64,000 nucleotides of DNA. It comes from Bacillota bacterium. Lineage in GTDB: Bacteria > Bacillota_E > JAJZYS01 > JAJYTV01. Positions 55,115-63,830 of this stretch are shown here, piece after piece. Below the pieces are notes generated by a model. It was not told the DNA's origin. It searched no databases and was given only the letters and a program-made list of their open reading frames with translations. Both the position numbers and the translations under genes were made by a program. The stretch covers positions 1 through 64,000 of the forward strand of contig JAJZVM010000005.1 of NCBI GenBank assembly GCA_021845645.1. Reading direction: 5' to 3'. Position 1 is the first letter of the stretch. Every line of letters starts with the position of its first letter.

Positions 55115-56121
55115 GCGGGGATGCGCAAGGAGAACCGGGTGCTGGCGGAGGAGCGTGAGACCCTGAAAAAGCGGCCGCCTTCTTCGCCGCGGAGTGAAGC
55201 CGAGCACGATAGAGATCTACCGTTTCGTGGCGGTGGAGAAGGCAGCCGACAGCGTTTACATCCTCTGCCGGGTGCTCAAGGTCTCCAGGAGCGGCTTCTA
55301 CGCCTGGTCCAAGCGTGGGCCCAGCCGGCGCAAGGTCGAGGACGAAGCGCTGTTTCAGGAGATCGTCGAGATCCACAAGGCAAGCCGTGAGACGTACGGG
55401 GTGCCACGCATATGCGCCGCGCTGCGACGCGATCGCGGCGTCCGCTGCTCCAGAAAGCGTGTCGCACGGCTCATGCGGGAAGCGGGCGTCCGTGGCATCA
55501 GCCGTCGCCGGCCAGAGGGCACCACCCGGCGCAATCCCTCGGATCCCCTTTCGCCGGATCTCGTCCAGCGCCAGTTCACCGCCGACGCACCCAACCACCT
55601 CTTAGTCTCCAACATCACCCAGCACCCCACCGGCGAGGGATGGCTCTACACGGCCGTGGTCGGCGTGTTCTGCCGCAAGGTGATCGGCTGGGCGACGTCC
55701 GAGAACCTGCAGATGCAGTTCGTACGCGATGCGCCGAACATGGCCGTCCGCAGCCGACATCCCATCCCGGGGAGCACCATCCACCATTCCGACCACGGTG
55801 CCCAGTACACGGCCATGGCGTACGGGCAGCGTCTCAAGGCCACGGGTCTCGTCGGCTCCATGGGCTCTGTCGGCGACGCCTACGACAACGCGCTCATGGA
55901 GAGCTTCGCTCGACCACCAGACCTGGCCCACGAGGAGTTCCCTGCGCTCGGCGATCTTCGAGTACATCGAGGGATTCTACAACCCCCGCCGGACTCACTC
56001 AGCCATCGGCTTCCTGTCCCCAAACCAGTTCGAAAGAAGGTCGGCTCAGACGGCTATGCGAGACCAACCCGCTGCTTCGTAGCCACGCCGATCAACTGTC
56101 CACATAACCGGGGAAACTCCA
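55115..56121 (+). mobile_element. IS3-family insertion sequence remnant (orfA tail, mutated orfB, right end)
   Basis: 55121-55197 encodes the leucine-zipper end of OrfA (MRKENRVLAEERETLKK) with a base missing in the AAAAAG-rich stretch. OrfB follows from 55194: HTH/linker (VLKVSRSGFYAWSKR), then an integrase core in which the first catalytic aspartate block reads VSNIT instead of VADIT, while HHSDHGAQYT and MESF remain. Around 55905-55945 the frame shifts by one and about ten residues are lost. The end (AIFEYIEGFYNPRRTHSAIGFLS) continues in the next frame to 56082. A right end, TGTCCACATAACCGGGG..., lies at 56097-56121. The left end and most of orfA are missing. Confidence 0.82.
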
Positions 56122-56124
56122 CTC

Positions 56125-56304
56125 CTGCGCTCGGAGATCTTCTCGTTCATCGAAGGCTTCTACAACCGCCACCGCCTACACTCCAGCCTCGGCATGGTCA
56201 CCCCGGCTGAGTTCGAAAGGAGGTGGTTTGCCACGGCAACCGATCACCAATCACGCGCTTCGTAGCCAAGCCCCCGAAATGTCCGCGAAAGCGGGGCAAC
56301 TCCA
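56125..56304 (+). pseudogene. Second IS3-family orfB C-terminal fragment with right end
   Basis: The frame 56125-56265 reads LRSEIFSFIEGFYNRHRLHSSLG and on to a TAG, the C-terminus of an IS3 OrfB related to, but distinct from, the preceding copy. Its right end (TGTCCGCGAAAGCGGGG..., 56280-56304) resembles the first element's end at 56097-56121. The first element abuts it directly, implying insertion of one IS3 copy into another. Confidence 0.8.
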
Positions 56305-56406
56305 ACTGGCTGGCGGTGCACCTCTGGTCGGTGGAGGACATTGCCATTTGGTGGAGAACCCTCCCACTCGGTCAGAGAACGGACCCGGATGCGCGGAGGA
56401 CTGCAC

Positions 56407-57483
56407 ATGAAGGTGACGTCTTGGCCGACTCTGCGGGCGGCCGGAGTAGCCTTGGCCATGCTCGTGGGCCTGTCAGGCTGCACCGCAGGTCACCGGTCGG
56501 TCCCAACGCTCTTGCTACCGAAGCGTGTCGGAGACTTCACGCTGCAGTGGGTGAAGGGGAGCGGGGCACTCCAGCGCACGCCACACTCGATCTCTACCGG
56601 CCCCGCCACATTCACCATCGGCCCCGGACCCTTGTACCGCCTCACAGCGCGCATGCCCGACGGCCGACTCAGCGCCTCCGAGCCCGTCGAATGCGCTCCT
56701 GTGCCCATGTGGCAGGTAGACCTCATAGGACCAAACCCGGGCATGCTCTGCACGTACCGCGGAGTCCTGGTCCTTTATCTTCTCAATTCGAACGGACCCG
56801 GCGTGCCGCTTGGCTCGGCAGGGATAGGAATCATGAAGGTGGCCCAATCAGGGGCACTCGGTCCGCATAACCTTGGCGGTTACGTCGTCGAGGGCGGCGT
56901 TGCATGGTGGCTGAATGGTCACGCCGGGAGAATCCTCGCTTCAGGCTTTGTGAGCACCTTGACCTCTGCCACCGCGGCGCTGCCTATGGGACTCTTGCCT
57001 TCCGCCGGCGGGATAAGACTGCTGTCGCTGGCCGACCAACTCTACGTCTTGAGGCGTGTGGGTACTGGCTACGAGGTCTTCGCACCCAATTATCGGACTT
57101 CGCAACTTCAGCCACTCGGGGATATACCTTATGGCCACGTCGGGGCCGTTGACCAGTTCGGCGGCGTCTGGATAACACGGAAGTTGGGTGCCAGTAGCAT
57201 TGACCTGATACGCGCACAGCCTGGACAAGCCAGCCTACCCACCTGGCACGTCAAAGGGCAGCTAGTCGGCGTCGGGCCAGGCTTTCTCGCTTACCTCGCC
57301 CCGGGTGCAGGCCAGCAGACCTTGCGCCTCATGTTTCCGCTGAGCCATCGCACCCTGGTGGTGCGATGGCTTCGGCCTCCGTTCGCAACCATGCAGGAGG
57401 CCCAGGACGGCAGCATCTATCTCTACCTGCATCTCGCCACCGGAAGGCGAGTTCTTCGGATAGCGTGGTCGCCTTTGAAGTGA
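56407..57483 (+). CDS. Lipoprotein of unknown function
   Basis: This 358-residue protein has a lipoprotein signal with lipobox LVGLSGC (Cys about residue 24). The exported part is rich in short beta-strand segments with repeated glycine and aromatic spacing (for example DQFGGVWITRKLG and AGGIRLLSLADQLYVLRR), reminiscent of a beta-propeller, though no defined repeat could be set. No enzyme motif is seen. It is followed after 22 bases by a second lipoprotein gene in the same direction. It lies just behind IS3 remnants and is lower in G+C than core genes, so it is probably acquired. Confidence 0.6.
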   Translation: MKVTSWPTLRAAGVALAMLVGLSGCTAGHRSVPTLLLPKRVGDFTLQWVKGSGALQRTPHSISTGPATFTIGPGPLYRLTARMPDGRLSASEPVECAPVPMWQVDLIGPNPGMLCTYRGVLVLYLLNSNGPGVPLGSAGIGIMKVAQSGALGPHNLGGYVVEGGVAWWLNGHAGRILASGFVSTLTSATAALPMGLLPSAGGIRLLSLADQLYVLRRVGTGYEVFAPNYRTSQLQPLGDIPYGHVGAVDQFGGVWITRKLGASSIDLIRAQPGQASLPTWHVKGQLVGVGPGFLAYLAPGAGQQTLRLMFPLSHRTLVVRWLRPPFATMQEAQDGSIYLYLHLATGRRVLRIAWSPLK

Positions 57484-57505
57484 ATCTGTCGAGGTGGTGA
57501 TTGAG

Positions 57506-58060
57506 ATGCGACTCCCGTACACCAAGGCAGTGATCGCTGCCCTCGTCGCAATGCCCCTCGCGTCATGCGGTAGCCAGAGCGCAATCAAAGTGCCACCCTC
57601 ATCACCTGCCGCTCGGCAGGGCCGCCTCGTCGGGTCTGCCGTCCCGCTCGCCTTGGCGTCTAAGACGCGAGCCTTCCTGGTCGGCACGCCGCCCGTCCAC
57701 GTGACCCCCACCCGTCTCGCCATGGCGACCCGCAGCATCGGCTGGGCAGCCGGCAAAGGCCTCGGCGGGCAAGCCGGGTCCTACCTCGCGCTCGGTACAT
57801 CGGATGGTGGGTCCAGCTTCCGGTTGCTCTTCACCGCGCCCGCACCGATCGTCGCCGTTTCGGCGCCCGACGCCCGCCACGCCTTCTTCTTGGAACAGCA
57901 GTGCACCAACGGCGGGTACTGCACGGACTTTGGCCTCCGGCTTCCTTCAGATCCCGCCTCGCGACGGACACCCTTGCCTTCGGCTTGCGGTTGCCACGAC
58001 CAGGCCCCGCAGGGGACTTGCACCCCCAGGTCATTTACCCATGCCGGGCGCACTACGTGA
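57506..58060 (+). pseudogene. Truncated lipoprotein with one YCF48/BNR-like propeller blade
   Basis: This 184-residue frame starts with a lipoprotein signal (lipobox MPLASC). One blade-like unit follows: SIGWAAGKG...YLALGTSDGGSSFRLLF...DARHAFFLEQ, similar to the TSDGGxTW units of photosystem-assembly/BNR proteins, which normally repeat several times. After NGGYCTDFGL the sequence becomes arginine/proline-rich without pattern and ends, suggesting a frameshift or deletion that removed the remaining blades. ATG 57506 has GAGGTG upstream. It could still yield a secreted fragment. Confidence 0.55.
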
Positions 58061-58092
58061 AGACGGAGCGCCTCGCATAGCGCTCCGTCTTC
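58059..58092. terminator. 13-bp stem terminator between convergent genes
   Basis: GAAGACGGAGCGC and GCGCTCCGTCTTC pair around an 8-base loop, overlapping the stop of the plus-strand lipoprotein frame and 14 bases from the stop of the minus-strand nucleotidyltransferase, so it probably serves both directions. Confidence 0.7.
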
Positions 58093-58106
58093 TCCAGAGT
58101 CCGATA

Positions 58107-58715
58107 TCAGAGATCCGGTCCTTCGTGCTCCTTGGCCTTCTTCGGCGGGGACGGCCCTCCGAGGAAGTCCGACACCTTCCTCGGCCCGAAGTCAGCATGG
58201 ATCGCACTCCGCACCCGCTCCGCTTCCTCAGGCGTACATTCGGTTTCGCCGAGTCGCTGTTCGAGGGTCTGCTGTTGCACAAGTCCCGCCTTCACGATCG
58301 CGCGGCAGAACCTGCGGTCCTTCTCACGGTTGGCTAGGTACTTCGCGATCAGGAGATCGTGCGGCTCGAGGCAGTACGCGGTCACGCCGCGGGTGGCCGG
58401 TGTGAGCACCGGGATGAGCCGATCCTCCCATCCGCGCGGTAGCCGGCTCGTGGTCCTTGACACTCCATCGGCGTACACCTGGAAGGTGTCGAAAAACAGC
58501 GATCCTTCGCCCAGCGTCCCGTTGATCAGGTCGGCCTTGCGCTCCGAAGGGTCGTCAAACGGCAGTACGTCAAGTTCTTGAGACATCGTGGCTTCCACAG
58601 GGAGACCGTCGGCGTACTTGCCGAGTATCGCCTGACTGCCGACGATGATGAGCCGATCCTCGTTGAGGATCGTTCCTGCCGCTCGGACGAGGTGTTCCAT
58701 CTCATCGCGGCGCAT
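58107..58715 (-). CDS. DUF6036-like nucleotidyltransferase-fold protein, possible toxin
   Basis: This 202-residue protein resembles AbiEii/DUF6036-type nucleotidyltransferase-fold proteins. It has the glycine-serine start IIVGSQAIL, the acidic pair ELDVLPFDD about 20 residues later and the later conserved CLEPHDLLIAKYLANREKDRRFCRAIV. Relatives act as toxins or phage-defence proteins that modify tRNA or proteins. It overlaps the preceding small gene by 14 bases, a typical antitoxin-toxin layout. ATG 58715 has GGAG 7 bases upstream; ATG 58700 is an alternative. It lies in the mobile island. Confidence 0.68.
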   Translation of the reverse strand: MRRDEMEHLVRAAGTILNEDRLIIVGSQAILGKYADGLPVEATMSQELDVLPFDDPSERKADLINGTLGEGSLFFDTFQVYADGVSRTTSRLPRGWEDRLIPVLTPATRGVTAYCLEPHDLLIAKYLANREKDRRFCRAIVKAGLVQQQTLEQRLGETECTPEEAERVRSAIHADFGPRKVSDFLGGPSPPKKAKEHEGPDL

Positions 58716-59037
58716 TCTGCCACTCCTCCGCAACGGCACGCTGGATCGCCCAGGTCTCCTTTGGAGGTACGATGCCAGTGAATGGTGTGGTATGCCGCAG
58801 CGCCGTCGCGTATTCGCTCTCTTCAACCAGCACTGCGAGCAGCTTCTCCCGTGGGCCGTTGAGCAGCCGTTCCCACTCATGCACGTAGTACGACTCATTT
58901 GGGCGGCCGCGCCGCGCCTCGAGCGTGCCCCTCGCCTTCCGCAGAACAGGGCCTGGATCGGCTCGGAGCTTGGCTGCGATGACCTGGTGCAGCCGCAGCG
59001 AGAAGAGGTCGTTCTTTCGATGACCGCTCACGAACAC
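58702..59037 (-). CDS. Small protein paired with the nucleotidyltransferase, candidate antitoxin
   Basis: This 111-residue basic protein (for example HQVIAAKLRADPGPVLRKARGTLEARRG) has a helical, DNA/RNA-binding-like composition. I recognise no named domain. GTG 59037 is chosen because AAAGGAGG lies 8 bases upstream; a longer frame to 59088 would place that ribosome-binding site inside the gene. Tight coupling to the downstream DUF6036-like gene is the main evidence for an antitoxin or accessory role. Confidence 0.5.
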   Translation of the reverse strand: MFVSGHRKNDLFSLRLHQVIAAKLRADPGPVLRKARGTLEARRGRPNESYYVHEWERLLNGPREKLLAVLVEESEYATALRHTTPFTGIVPPKETWAIQRAVAEEWQNAPR

Positions 59038-59094
59038 GAACTGCACCTCCTTTGCCCCAAGTATAGCCACCTGCTGCATAGCGGCCAATGCTGG

Positions 59095-59440
59095 TCAGCG
59101 GACCTTGATCGACTGACCCAGTGCCAGCGCGTCGTCAATGCCCTTGCCCCACGACGCCTTGAGCACCTGCACCTCCATGCTCTTCAAGACTTCGCGGAAC
59201 TCGGCCAGGTTGCGCTCGACAGCTTTGCGAGTCTCTGCCCGCTCATCCTGGTCAGAAGCCAGGATCACACGCTCCGCCTTGATCTCCTGCACTACCGGAA
59301 CAGCCTTGCGCCAGTTGGCGACGCCGGCCACGCCGAGCGCCGGAACCGAAAGCAGGTGTGAGGCCACGTCCGCCTTGAGAGGGCCTTCCGTTATCCAGAT
59401 CGCCCACCGCCGCCGCACGATCTTGCGCCCTGCAACATGG
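59095..59440 (-). pseudogene. C-terminal fragment of a DUF3854/Toprim-like plasmid primase protein
   Basis: The minus-strand frame contains AIWITEGPLKADVASHLLSVPALGVAGVANW and VILASDQDERAETRKAV, the Toprim-like acidic motifs (E in TEG, D in SDQDE) of DUF3854 proteins found in plasmid replication and integrative elements. The N-terminal half is missing, because upstream of about 59440 the same frame passes into unrelated transposon sequence. It marks a former replicon or integrative element. Confidence 0.65.
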
Positions 59441-59645
59441 CATGGAAGGGCGCGGCGTTTGCCGAAGCCGAGATCTATCGTGTCGTGGAGGCGCTCGGCG
59501 TGGTGGCCGAAGCGGAGATCAAGGCAGACATGACCGTGCCCGAGGCGGCTCCTGCGACGCCGGCCGGGGATACACTGCTCATCGGCGTGGACGGCACCAC
59601 GAGCTTCATCGACGGCGACTGGCACGAGGTGAAGGTGGGTGTTGT
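59440..59645 (+). pseudogene. Internal fragment of an ISKra4/ISLre2-like transposase
   Basis: The plus-strand translation AFAEAEIYRVVEALGVVAEAEI...LLIGVDGTTSFIDGDWHEVKVGVV matches the block before and around the first catalytic aspartate (VDGT...DG.WHEVKVG) of these transposases. No flanking parts are present. The frame continues only through antisense of the next fragment. Confidence 0.6.
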
Positions 59646-59835
59646 GGGACTCGACGTGGGTACGGGAGAGGTTCCTGCCGGCCAGCGGAGCATAGGCACC
59701 GTCGCCACAGAGGTGGAACCAGCAGCCCGGGAACCACTCGGCCAGTTCCCGCATCATCTCCGCCACGAGGTCGAGGTGGGTCTGGCCGGCGGCGTCCTCA
59801 AGATCGAACGTTGCCCATGGGCCATCCGTCATGAA
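59645..59835 (-). pseudogene. Internal fragment of another DDE transposase
   Basis: The minus-strand translation includes HLDLVAEMMRELAEWFPGCWFHLCGDGAYAPLAGRNLSRTHVESH, resembling the central DDE block (GDGAYA...LAG...THV.SR) of IS4/IS701-like transposases. It breaks off at the junction with the ISKra4-like fragment and has no intact ends. Confidence 0.6.
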
Positions 59836-59849
59836 CGCTGACTCACCGT

Positions 59850-60339
59850 CGATCGTCAAATCACCCGACGCCGCGCGTGGTGTCAACACGCCCAAAATAC
59901 ATGAACAAGCGCCGATGGTATTCCAGCAAAGAACGGAAACCTCCTCTGCCAGCATCTGCCTGCGCGACAGACATCAACCCGCGCGCCGACATGGTGCGGA
60001 TCATCCACCACGACCGATTGTTGAAGGCACAACCTTGAAGCAATGATTCGGCCGTTTTGGCCAATCGCTGCTTCCTTTTTTTGCACGCAACCCAGTTGCG
60101 CTCGATCAACTCCCTTGGCTCGGTGGGGATTCAGCGTCCCGGAGGCAGTGGGCACCTGGCCCGATGAGGGATGGTGCGGCATCCGTGTTCTTCGCCCTAT
60201 CGGAGCAGATCCTGGCCATCGATCCATGGGAACCATGGCCCTATCGCACTCATCTTGGCCCGGCGCCCGGATGCAGGACCTCTCTTGCTGTTCCGCACGC
60301 TAGAAAGACACGAACTCCAAACCCGCCCCCGGAACCTCT
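59850..60339. other. 490-base stretch with no recognisable gene
   Basis: I see no protein family, RNA or repeat here. Base composition is lower in G+C than the core (T-rich runs near 60070). It separates the transposon mosaic from the UGA-containing gene and may be decayed island sequence. Confidence 0.4.
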
Positions 60340-61086
60340 TCAGAGGGAGAGGTCGCGATCCCCCTGCGCGTACTGCCGCGCAGCGGCCACGAAGGCGCTG
60401 ATCAGCGGGTGCGGCTGCGCGTAGCGGGAACGGGCTTGGGGCACGTAGAGGGTGGCGATGAAGTACGGATGGTCCGCAAGCTCAAGAGCGCGGACTTCTC
60501 CGTCTTCGCCGAACGCGCCGAATGCCAGACCGTGCGCTTCGAAGGCCGGACGATAGTCGGGATTGAGGCCATAGTTGCAGAAGAACGGTTCAACGACCGC
60601 CTCCGTGGCATAGAGAGCGTGCACCCTGGAGCCGGGAACAAACCGGACAACATGTTCTTGCCCAGCAAGTGAGCAGGCAAGCGCAGTCACGGTGAGGCGC
60701 TGGGCGGTTGGATTTGTCTCTTCGTGGTCGGCGTCCTTGATCCCCAGAACATTGCGGGCGTACTCGACGAGTACGTGCTGGAAGCCTCCTCAGGTGCCGG
60801 TCAAGGGTACCTTGCGTTCGCGGGCGAACTGGATGGCACGGAGAGCACCGTCCATGTTCTCATAGGGGCTGCCGGGGGCGATCAACAATCCTGCGAAGCG
60901 CGAGAGTCGGTCGGCGACATCCTCTTGGAGCGTGGCAGTCGGAACCCATTCAAAGGGTAATGGGGCGGCGACATGCGTAAAAGCATTATTCGTCGCAACA
61001 TGGTTTGGATACTTGGGATCGTAGTCTCCGATGATGCCGATGATGGCGCCCCTGGGGCGATCCTTGACATGCGGACTCCGCAACAT
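60340..61086 (-). CDS. CTP-synthase C-terminal-like glutamine amidotransferase, probable selenoprotein (UGA = Sec99)
   Basis: One continuous frame of 249 codons is interrupted only by TGA at 60792-60790. Before it: GAIIGIIGDYDPKYPNH...FAGLLIAPGSPYENMDGAL...KVPLTGT; after it: GGFQHVLVEYARNVLGI and on to HPYFIATLYVPQARS. TGA occupies exactly the nucleophile position of the class I amidotransferase motif (TGT-C-GGFQH). Proteins of this CTP-synthase-C-terminal-related family are known with Cys or Sec there. A hairpin GTACTC-GTC-GAGTAC starts 15 bases after the UGA, within the distance range of bacterial SECIS elements and with G first in the loop. The His/Glu of the usual triad are Val/Gln. ATG 61086 follows GGAGG; a longer frame begins at 61167. 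A nonsense mutation is the alternative. It is divergent from a LysR gene. Confidence 0.75.
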
Positions 61087-61190
61087 CGGGTCAGCCTCCG
61101 TTTCAGCTGCAGTCATGCGTGCGAAATCCAGCGTTGTCCACGGTGGCGGCAGGTACTTACGTTCCAAGAGTATGGCTTGACGGATACATC

Positions 61191-62150
61191 ATGTCTACTT
61201 ACGCTTTCTGCATGGAACCTGTAAGCCAGGACTTCACATTGGATCTCCGAAAGGTGCGCATCCTGCTGGAGTTGCGTGAGCGCAGCACCATCACAGCCAC
61301 CGCCGAGGCACTGCATCTGACCCCTTCTGCGATCTCGCAGCAGATCGCAGCCTTGAGTCGTGAGATCGGAGCGCCTCTCTTGGTGCGGCAGGGCCGCGGG
61401 GTGCGGCTCACGCAGCAGGCGATCCTGTTGCTGAACCACGCTGCCCTACTCAATGCACAGCTTGAACGCGCGCGCGCCGACCTGCTCTCCTACGCCGTCG
61501 GAGAGATCGGTCAGGTCGTCGTTGGCGCTTTCGCAACCGCCATCACGGGCCTGGTCGCTCCAGTGGTGGCGAGACTGTCCCGCGATCGGCCGGGGGTGCA
61601 CCTGACGGTCCGTGAGGTCGAGGCACCGGACTGCTTTACCAGCCTGGACTCGGGGGAACTCGACGTGGTCGTCACGGTGGACTATCGCCTCGGCCCGCTG
61701 CACAACGATCCGCGCTATCACCGCTGCCACCTGCTGCATGACGTGTTTGTCGTGGCCTTGCCGGCCAGTCACCATCTTGTGAGCCAAGAGTCCATCGACC
61801 TCGCAGACCTTTCGGACGAGGTCTGGGTGTTGGGCGCGATGGGCGGGGCCTGCCATGAAGTCAGCTTGGCGGCGTGCACCGCGGCTGGATTCGCCCCGAA
61901 CGTCCGACACCAGACGAACGATTGGAACGCGGTCCTCGCGCTTGTCGCCGCCGGTGCGGGCGTGGCTCTCATCCCGAGCCTGGCGCTAGCGCCGCATGGC
62001 TACGAGGGCATCGCTTTGCGCCCCACGTCCGGGCCTCAGTTGCCGATGCGTCACATCTATGCTGCGGTGCGGGCCGGGGCCGAGAAGTCTCCAGTGCTCA
62101 CGCCGGTTCTCGATCTGCTCCGAGAGGCCGCCGCGTTGCATGCGGGCTGA
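61191..62150 (+). CDS. LysR-family transcriptional regulator
   Basis: This 319-residue regulator has an N-terminal winged HTH (VRILLELRERSTITATAEALHLTPSAISQQIAALSREIGAPLLVRQGRGVRLT), a linker helix, and a periplasmic-binding-like effector domain (GQVVVGAFATAITGLVAPVVARL; LVAAGAGVALIPSLAL). It is transcribed divergently from the UGA-containing gene with about 100 bases between start codons, the usual layout for a LysR regulator and its target. The inducer is unknown. ATG 61191 is used; ATG 61212 also fits. Confidence 0.9.
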   Translation: MSTYAFCMEPVSQDFTLDLRKVRILLELRERSTITATAEALHLTPSAISQQIAALSREIGAPLLVRQGRGVRLTQQAILLLNHAALLNAQLERARADLLSYAVGEIGQVVVGAFATAITGLVAPVVARLSRDRPGVHLTVREVEAPDCFTSLDSGELDVVVTVDYRLGPLHNDPRYHRCHLLHDVFVVALPASHHLVSQESIDLADLSDEVWVLGAMGGACHEVSLAACTAAGFAPNVRHQTNDWNAVLALVAAGAGVALIPSLALAPHGYEGIALRPTSGPQLPMRHIYAAVRAGAEKSPVLTPVLDLLREAAALHAG

Positions 62151-62528
62151 AACCGGATGCAAAGACTCGCCGAACACAGGGCCTGCTGACCGACGAATGC
62201 ATCACAAGACCCAGACATCTGAGGGCTGCCCTTCGGGAGAGCGTTCCTTCCATGCCCGCGATTCCTGCGACAACCTGCCCTGCTCGTTCCGGTCACGACC
62301 CCGTTCGGAGTGGAGGCACCTTGGACCAATCCCTCCGCAGACACCCACGGCGGCAGGCGGGCCAACCACAGAAGGCCACTCCCCGACTACCCCATAGCAT
62401 CCTGGCGCCAGGCCGTCGTCCGAGTGTTGCCACGACATCTATAATGGTTGGCGCACTCCACAAACAGTTGGTGCCCTGCGCGCGCGCAGCGGCGCTGTTC
62501 GTCGTCTGCGCCGCAGGGGGTGGCGAAG
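62151..62528. other. 378-base intergenic stretch
   Basis: No gene, tRNA or clear regulatory element is recognised between the LysR gene and the MFS transporter. Frames here have no family-like sequence. Confidence 0.4.
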
Positions 62529-63806
62529 GTGAAGCGCTGGATCGCGGCGCAGGTCCCGCGATCTCTGTCCGATGTGCCGTTCCGCCGCTACTGGTTGGGC
62601 CAGGGCCTCTCCTTGGTCGGCGACCAGATCCGCATGCTCGCCCTGCCCCTGACGGCGGTGCTGGTGCTGCATGCCGACGCGGTGGGAATGGCGCTGCTCA
62701 GCGCTGTCGGCATGCTGCCTTGGTTGCTCTTCTCCGTGCACGCAGGTGCCTTCGTGGACCATCGCGGCAGGCGGCGCCAGACGATGCTGGCGGCAGATGC
62801 GCTGCGGGCCCTGCTGCTTGTCCTGGTGCCGGTTGCCTTCCTGCTCAAGCTGATCAGCCTGCCGCTGCTGTTCTCCGCCTCGTTCCTCGTGGGCACCTGC
62901 TCCGTGCTCTTCAGCGTCTCCGCAAGCACGCTCTTCGTCTCACTGGTGCCCAGCGATCGCTACGTCGAGGCGAGCTCGCTTCTGAGCGGGTCCCGGGCCG
63001 CGGCCTTCTTTGTGGGTCCGGGCATCGCCGGCTACCTGATCCAGCTATGCGGGGCGCCATTCGCCCTCTTGGCCGATGCGGTGTCGTTTGTCGCCTCGGC
63101 GGCTTCCCTCGCAGCCATCCGCCCGCAGGAGCCTCCTCCCGCCCTCCGGGCGCAGGGGGACGTCCTCGCCGGCCTCAGGTTCATCCGCTCGTCGCCGATC
63201 CTTCGTGCATCGCTCGGCGCCGCCGGCACGATCAGCCTGTTCCAGTCCTTCTTCGCCGCGCTCTACATCCTCTACGCCACCGTATCGCTGCATGTGACGC
63301 CGTTCGAATGGGGCATCATCCTCGGGCCGAGCTCCGTCGGCGCACTCCTCGCGAGCGGGCTCGCCGCGCGACTCAGCAGGCGGTTCGGTCTCGGTCGCAC
63401 GCTGCTGCTCGGCACGTTGCTCTACACGGTGCCGTACCTGCTCGTGCCGCTCGCCGGCGGGCCGCACGCCCTGGTCGTCGCCACGCTCTTCCTGGCCGAG
63501 TGCCTCGTCGGCGCTGGATCGATGATCCGCGAGATCGCGAGCGGCACCATCCAGGCGGTTGCGATCCCCGATGCCGTGCGCGCCCGTGCTTCGGCCGGTT
63601 TTGTCGGCGTGAGTTCCGGCATCCGTCCCGTCGGGGCACTGCTCGCCGGCGGTCTTGCCGCCTTCCTGGGCGTGCACTTCACCATCTGGGTCGCGACGGC
63701 GGGAGCGGCACTCGCGTTTCTCTGGCTGATCCCGCTCCCCCTCGCCAAGCTCCGTGCGGCGGCGGACTTCGCGAAGGCCGCTCCACCGGAGTCGGTCGGC
63801 GGCTGA
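62529..63806 (+). CDS. MFS efflux transporter (MFS_3/EntS-like)
   Basis: This 425-residue transporter has 11-12 membrane helices. The opening PFRRYWLGQGLSLVGDQIRMLALPL matches the MFS_3 family of multidrug/macrolide and siderophore exporters. The loop after helix 2 reads GAFVDHRGRRRQTM (motif A, GxxxDRxGRR), and the second half has AARLSRRFGLGRTLLLG. The substrate is not predictable. GTG 62529 follows GGGGGTGG; GTG 62520 is possible. Confidence 0.87.
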   Translation: MKRWIAAQVPRSLSDVPFRRYWLGQGLSLVGDQIRMLALPLTAVLVLHADAVGMALLSAVGMLPWLLFSVHAGAFVDHRGRRRQTMLAADALRALLLVLVPVAFLLKLISLPLLFSASFLVGTCSVLFSVSASTLFVSLVPSDRYVEASSLLSGSRAAAFFVGPGIAGYLIQLCGAPFALLADAVSFVASAASLAAIRPQEPPPALRAQGDVLAGLRFIRSSPILRASLGAAGTISLFQSFFAALYILYATVSLHVTPFEWGIILGPSSVGALLASGLAARLSRRFGLGRTLLLGTLLYTVPYLLVPLAGGPHALVVATLFLAECLVGAGSMIREIASGTIQAVAIPDAVRARASAGFVGVSSGIRPVGALLAGGLAAFLGVHFTIWVATAGAALAFLWLIPLPLAKLRAAADFAKAAPPESVGG

Positions 63807-63830
63807 CTGACGTGGCGTGCGGAGGGCGCC

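Noticed and set aside
59437..59841. Continuous plus-strand frame read as one 134-residue protein
   Set aside because: Only its first half is transposase-like; the second half is the complement of a minus-strand transposase fragment, so it is a junction artefact.
60790..60792. Reading TGA as a reassigned codon (genetic code 4 or 25)
   Set aside because: TGA ends many intact genes in this window (for example rng-region, mreC, valS, minC), so it is a normal stop; only a context-dependent selenocysteine reading or a nonsense mutation remains.
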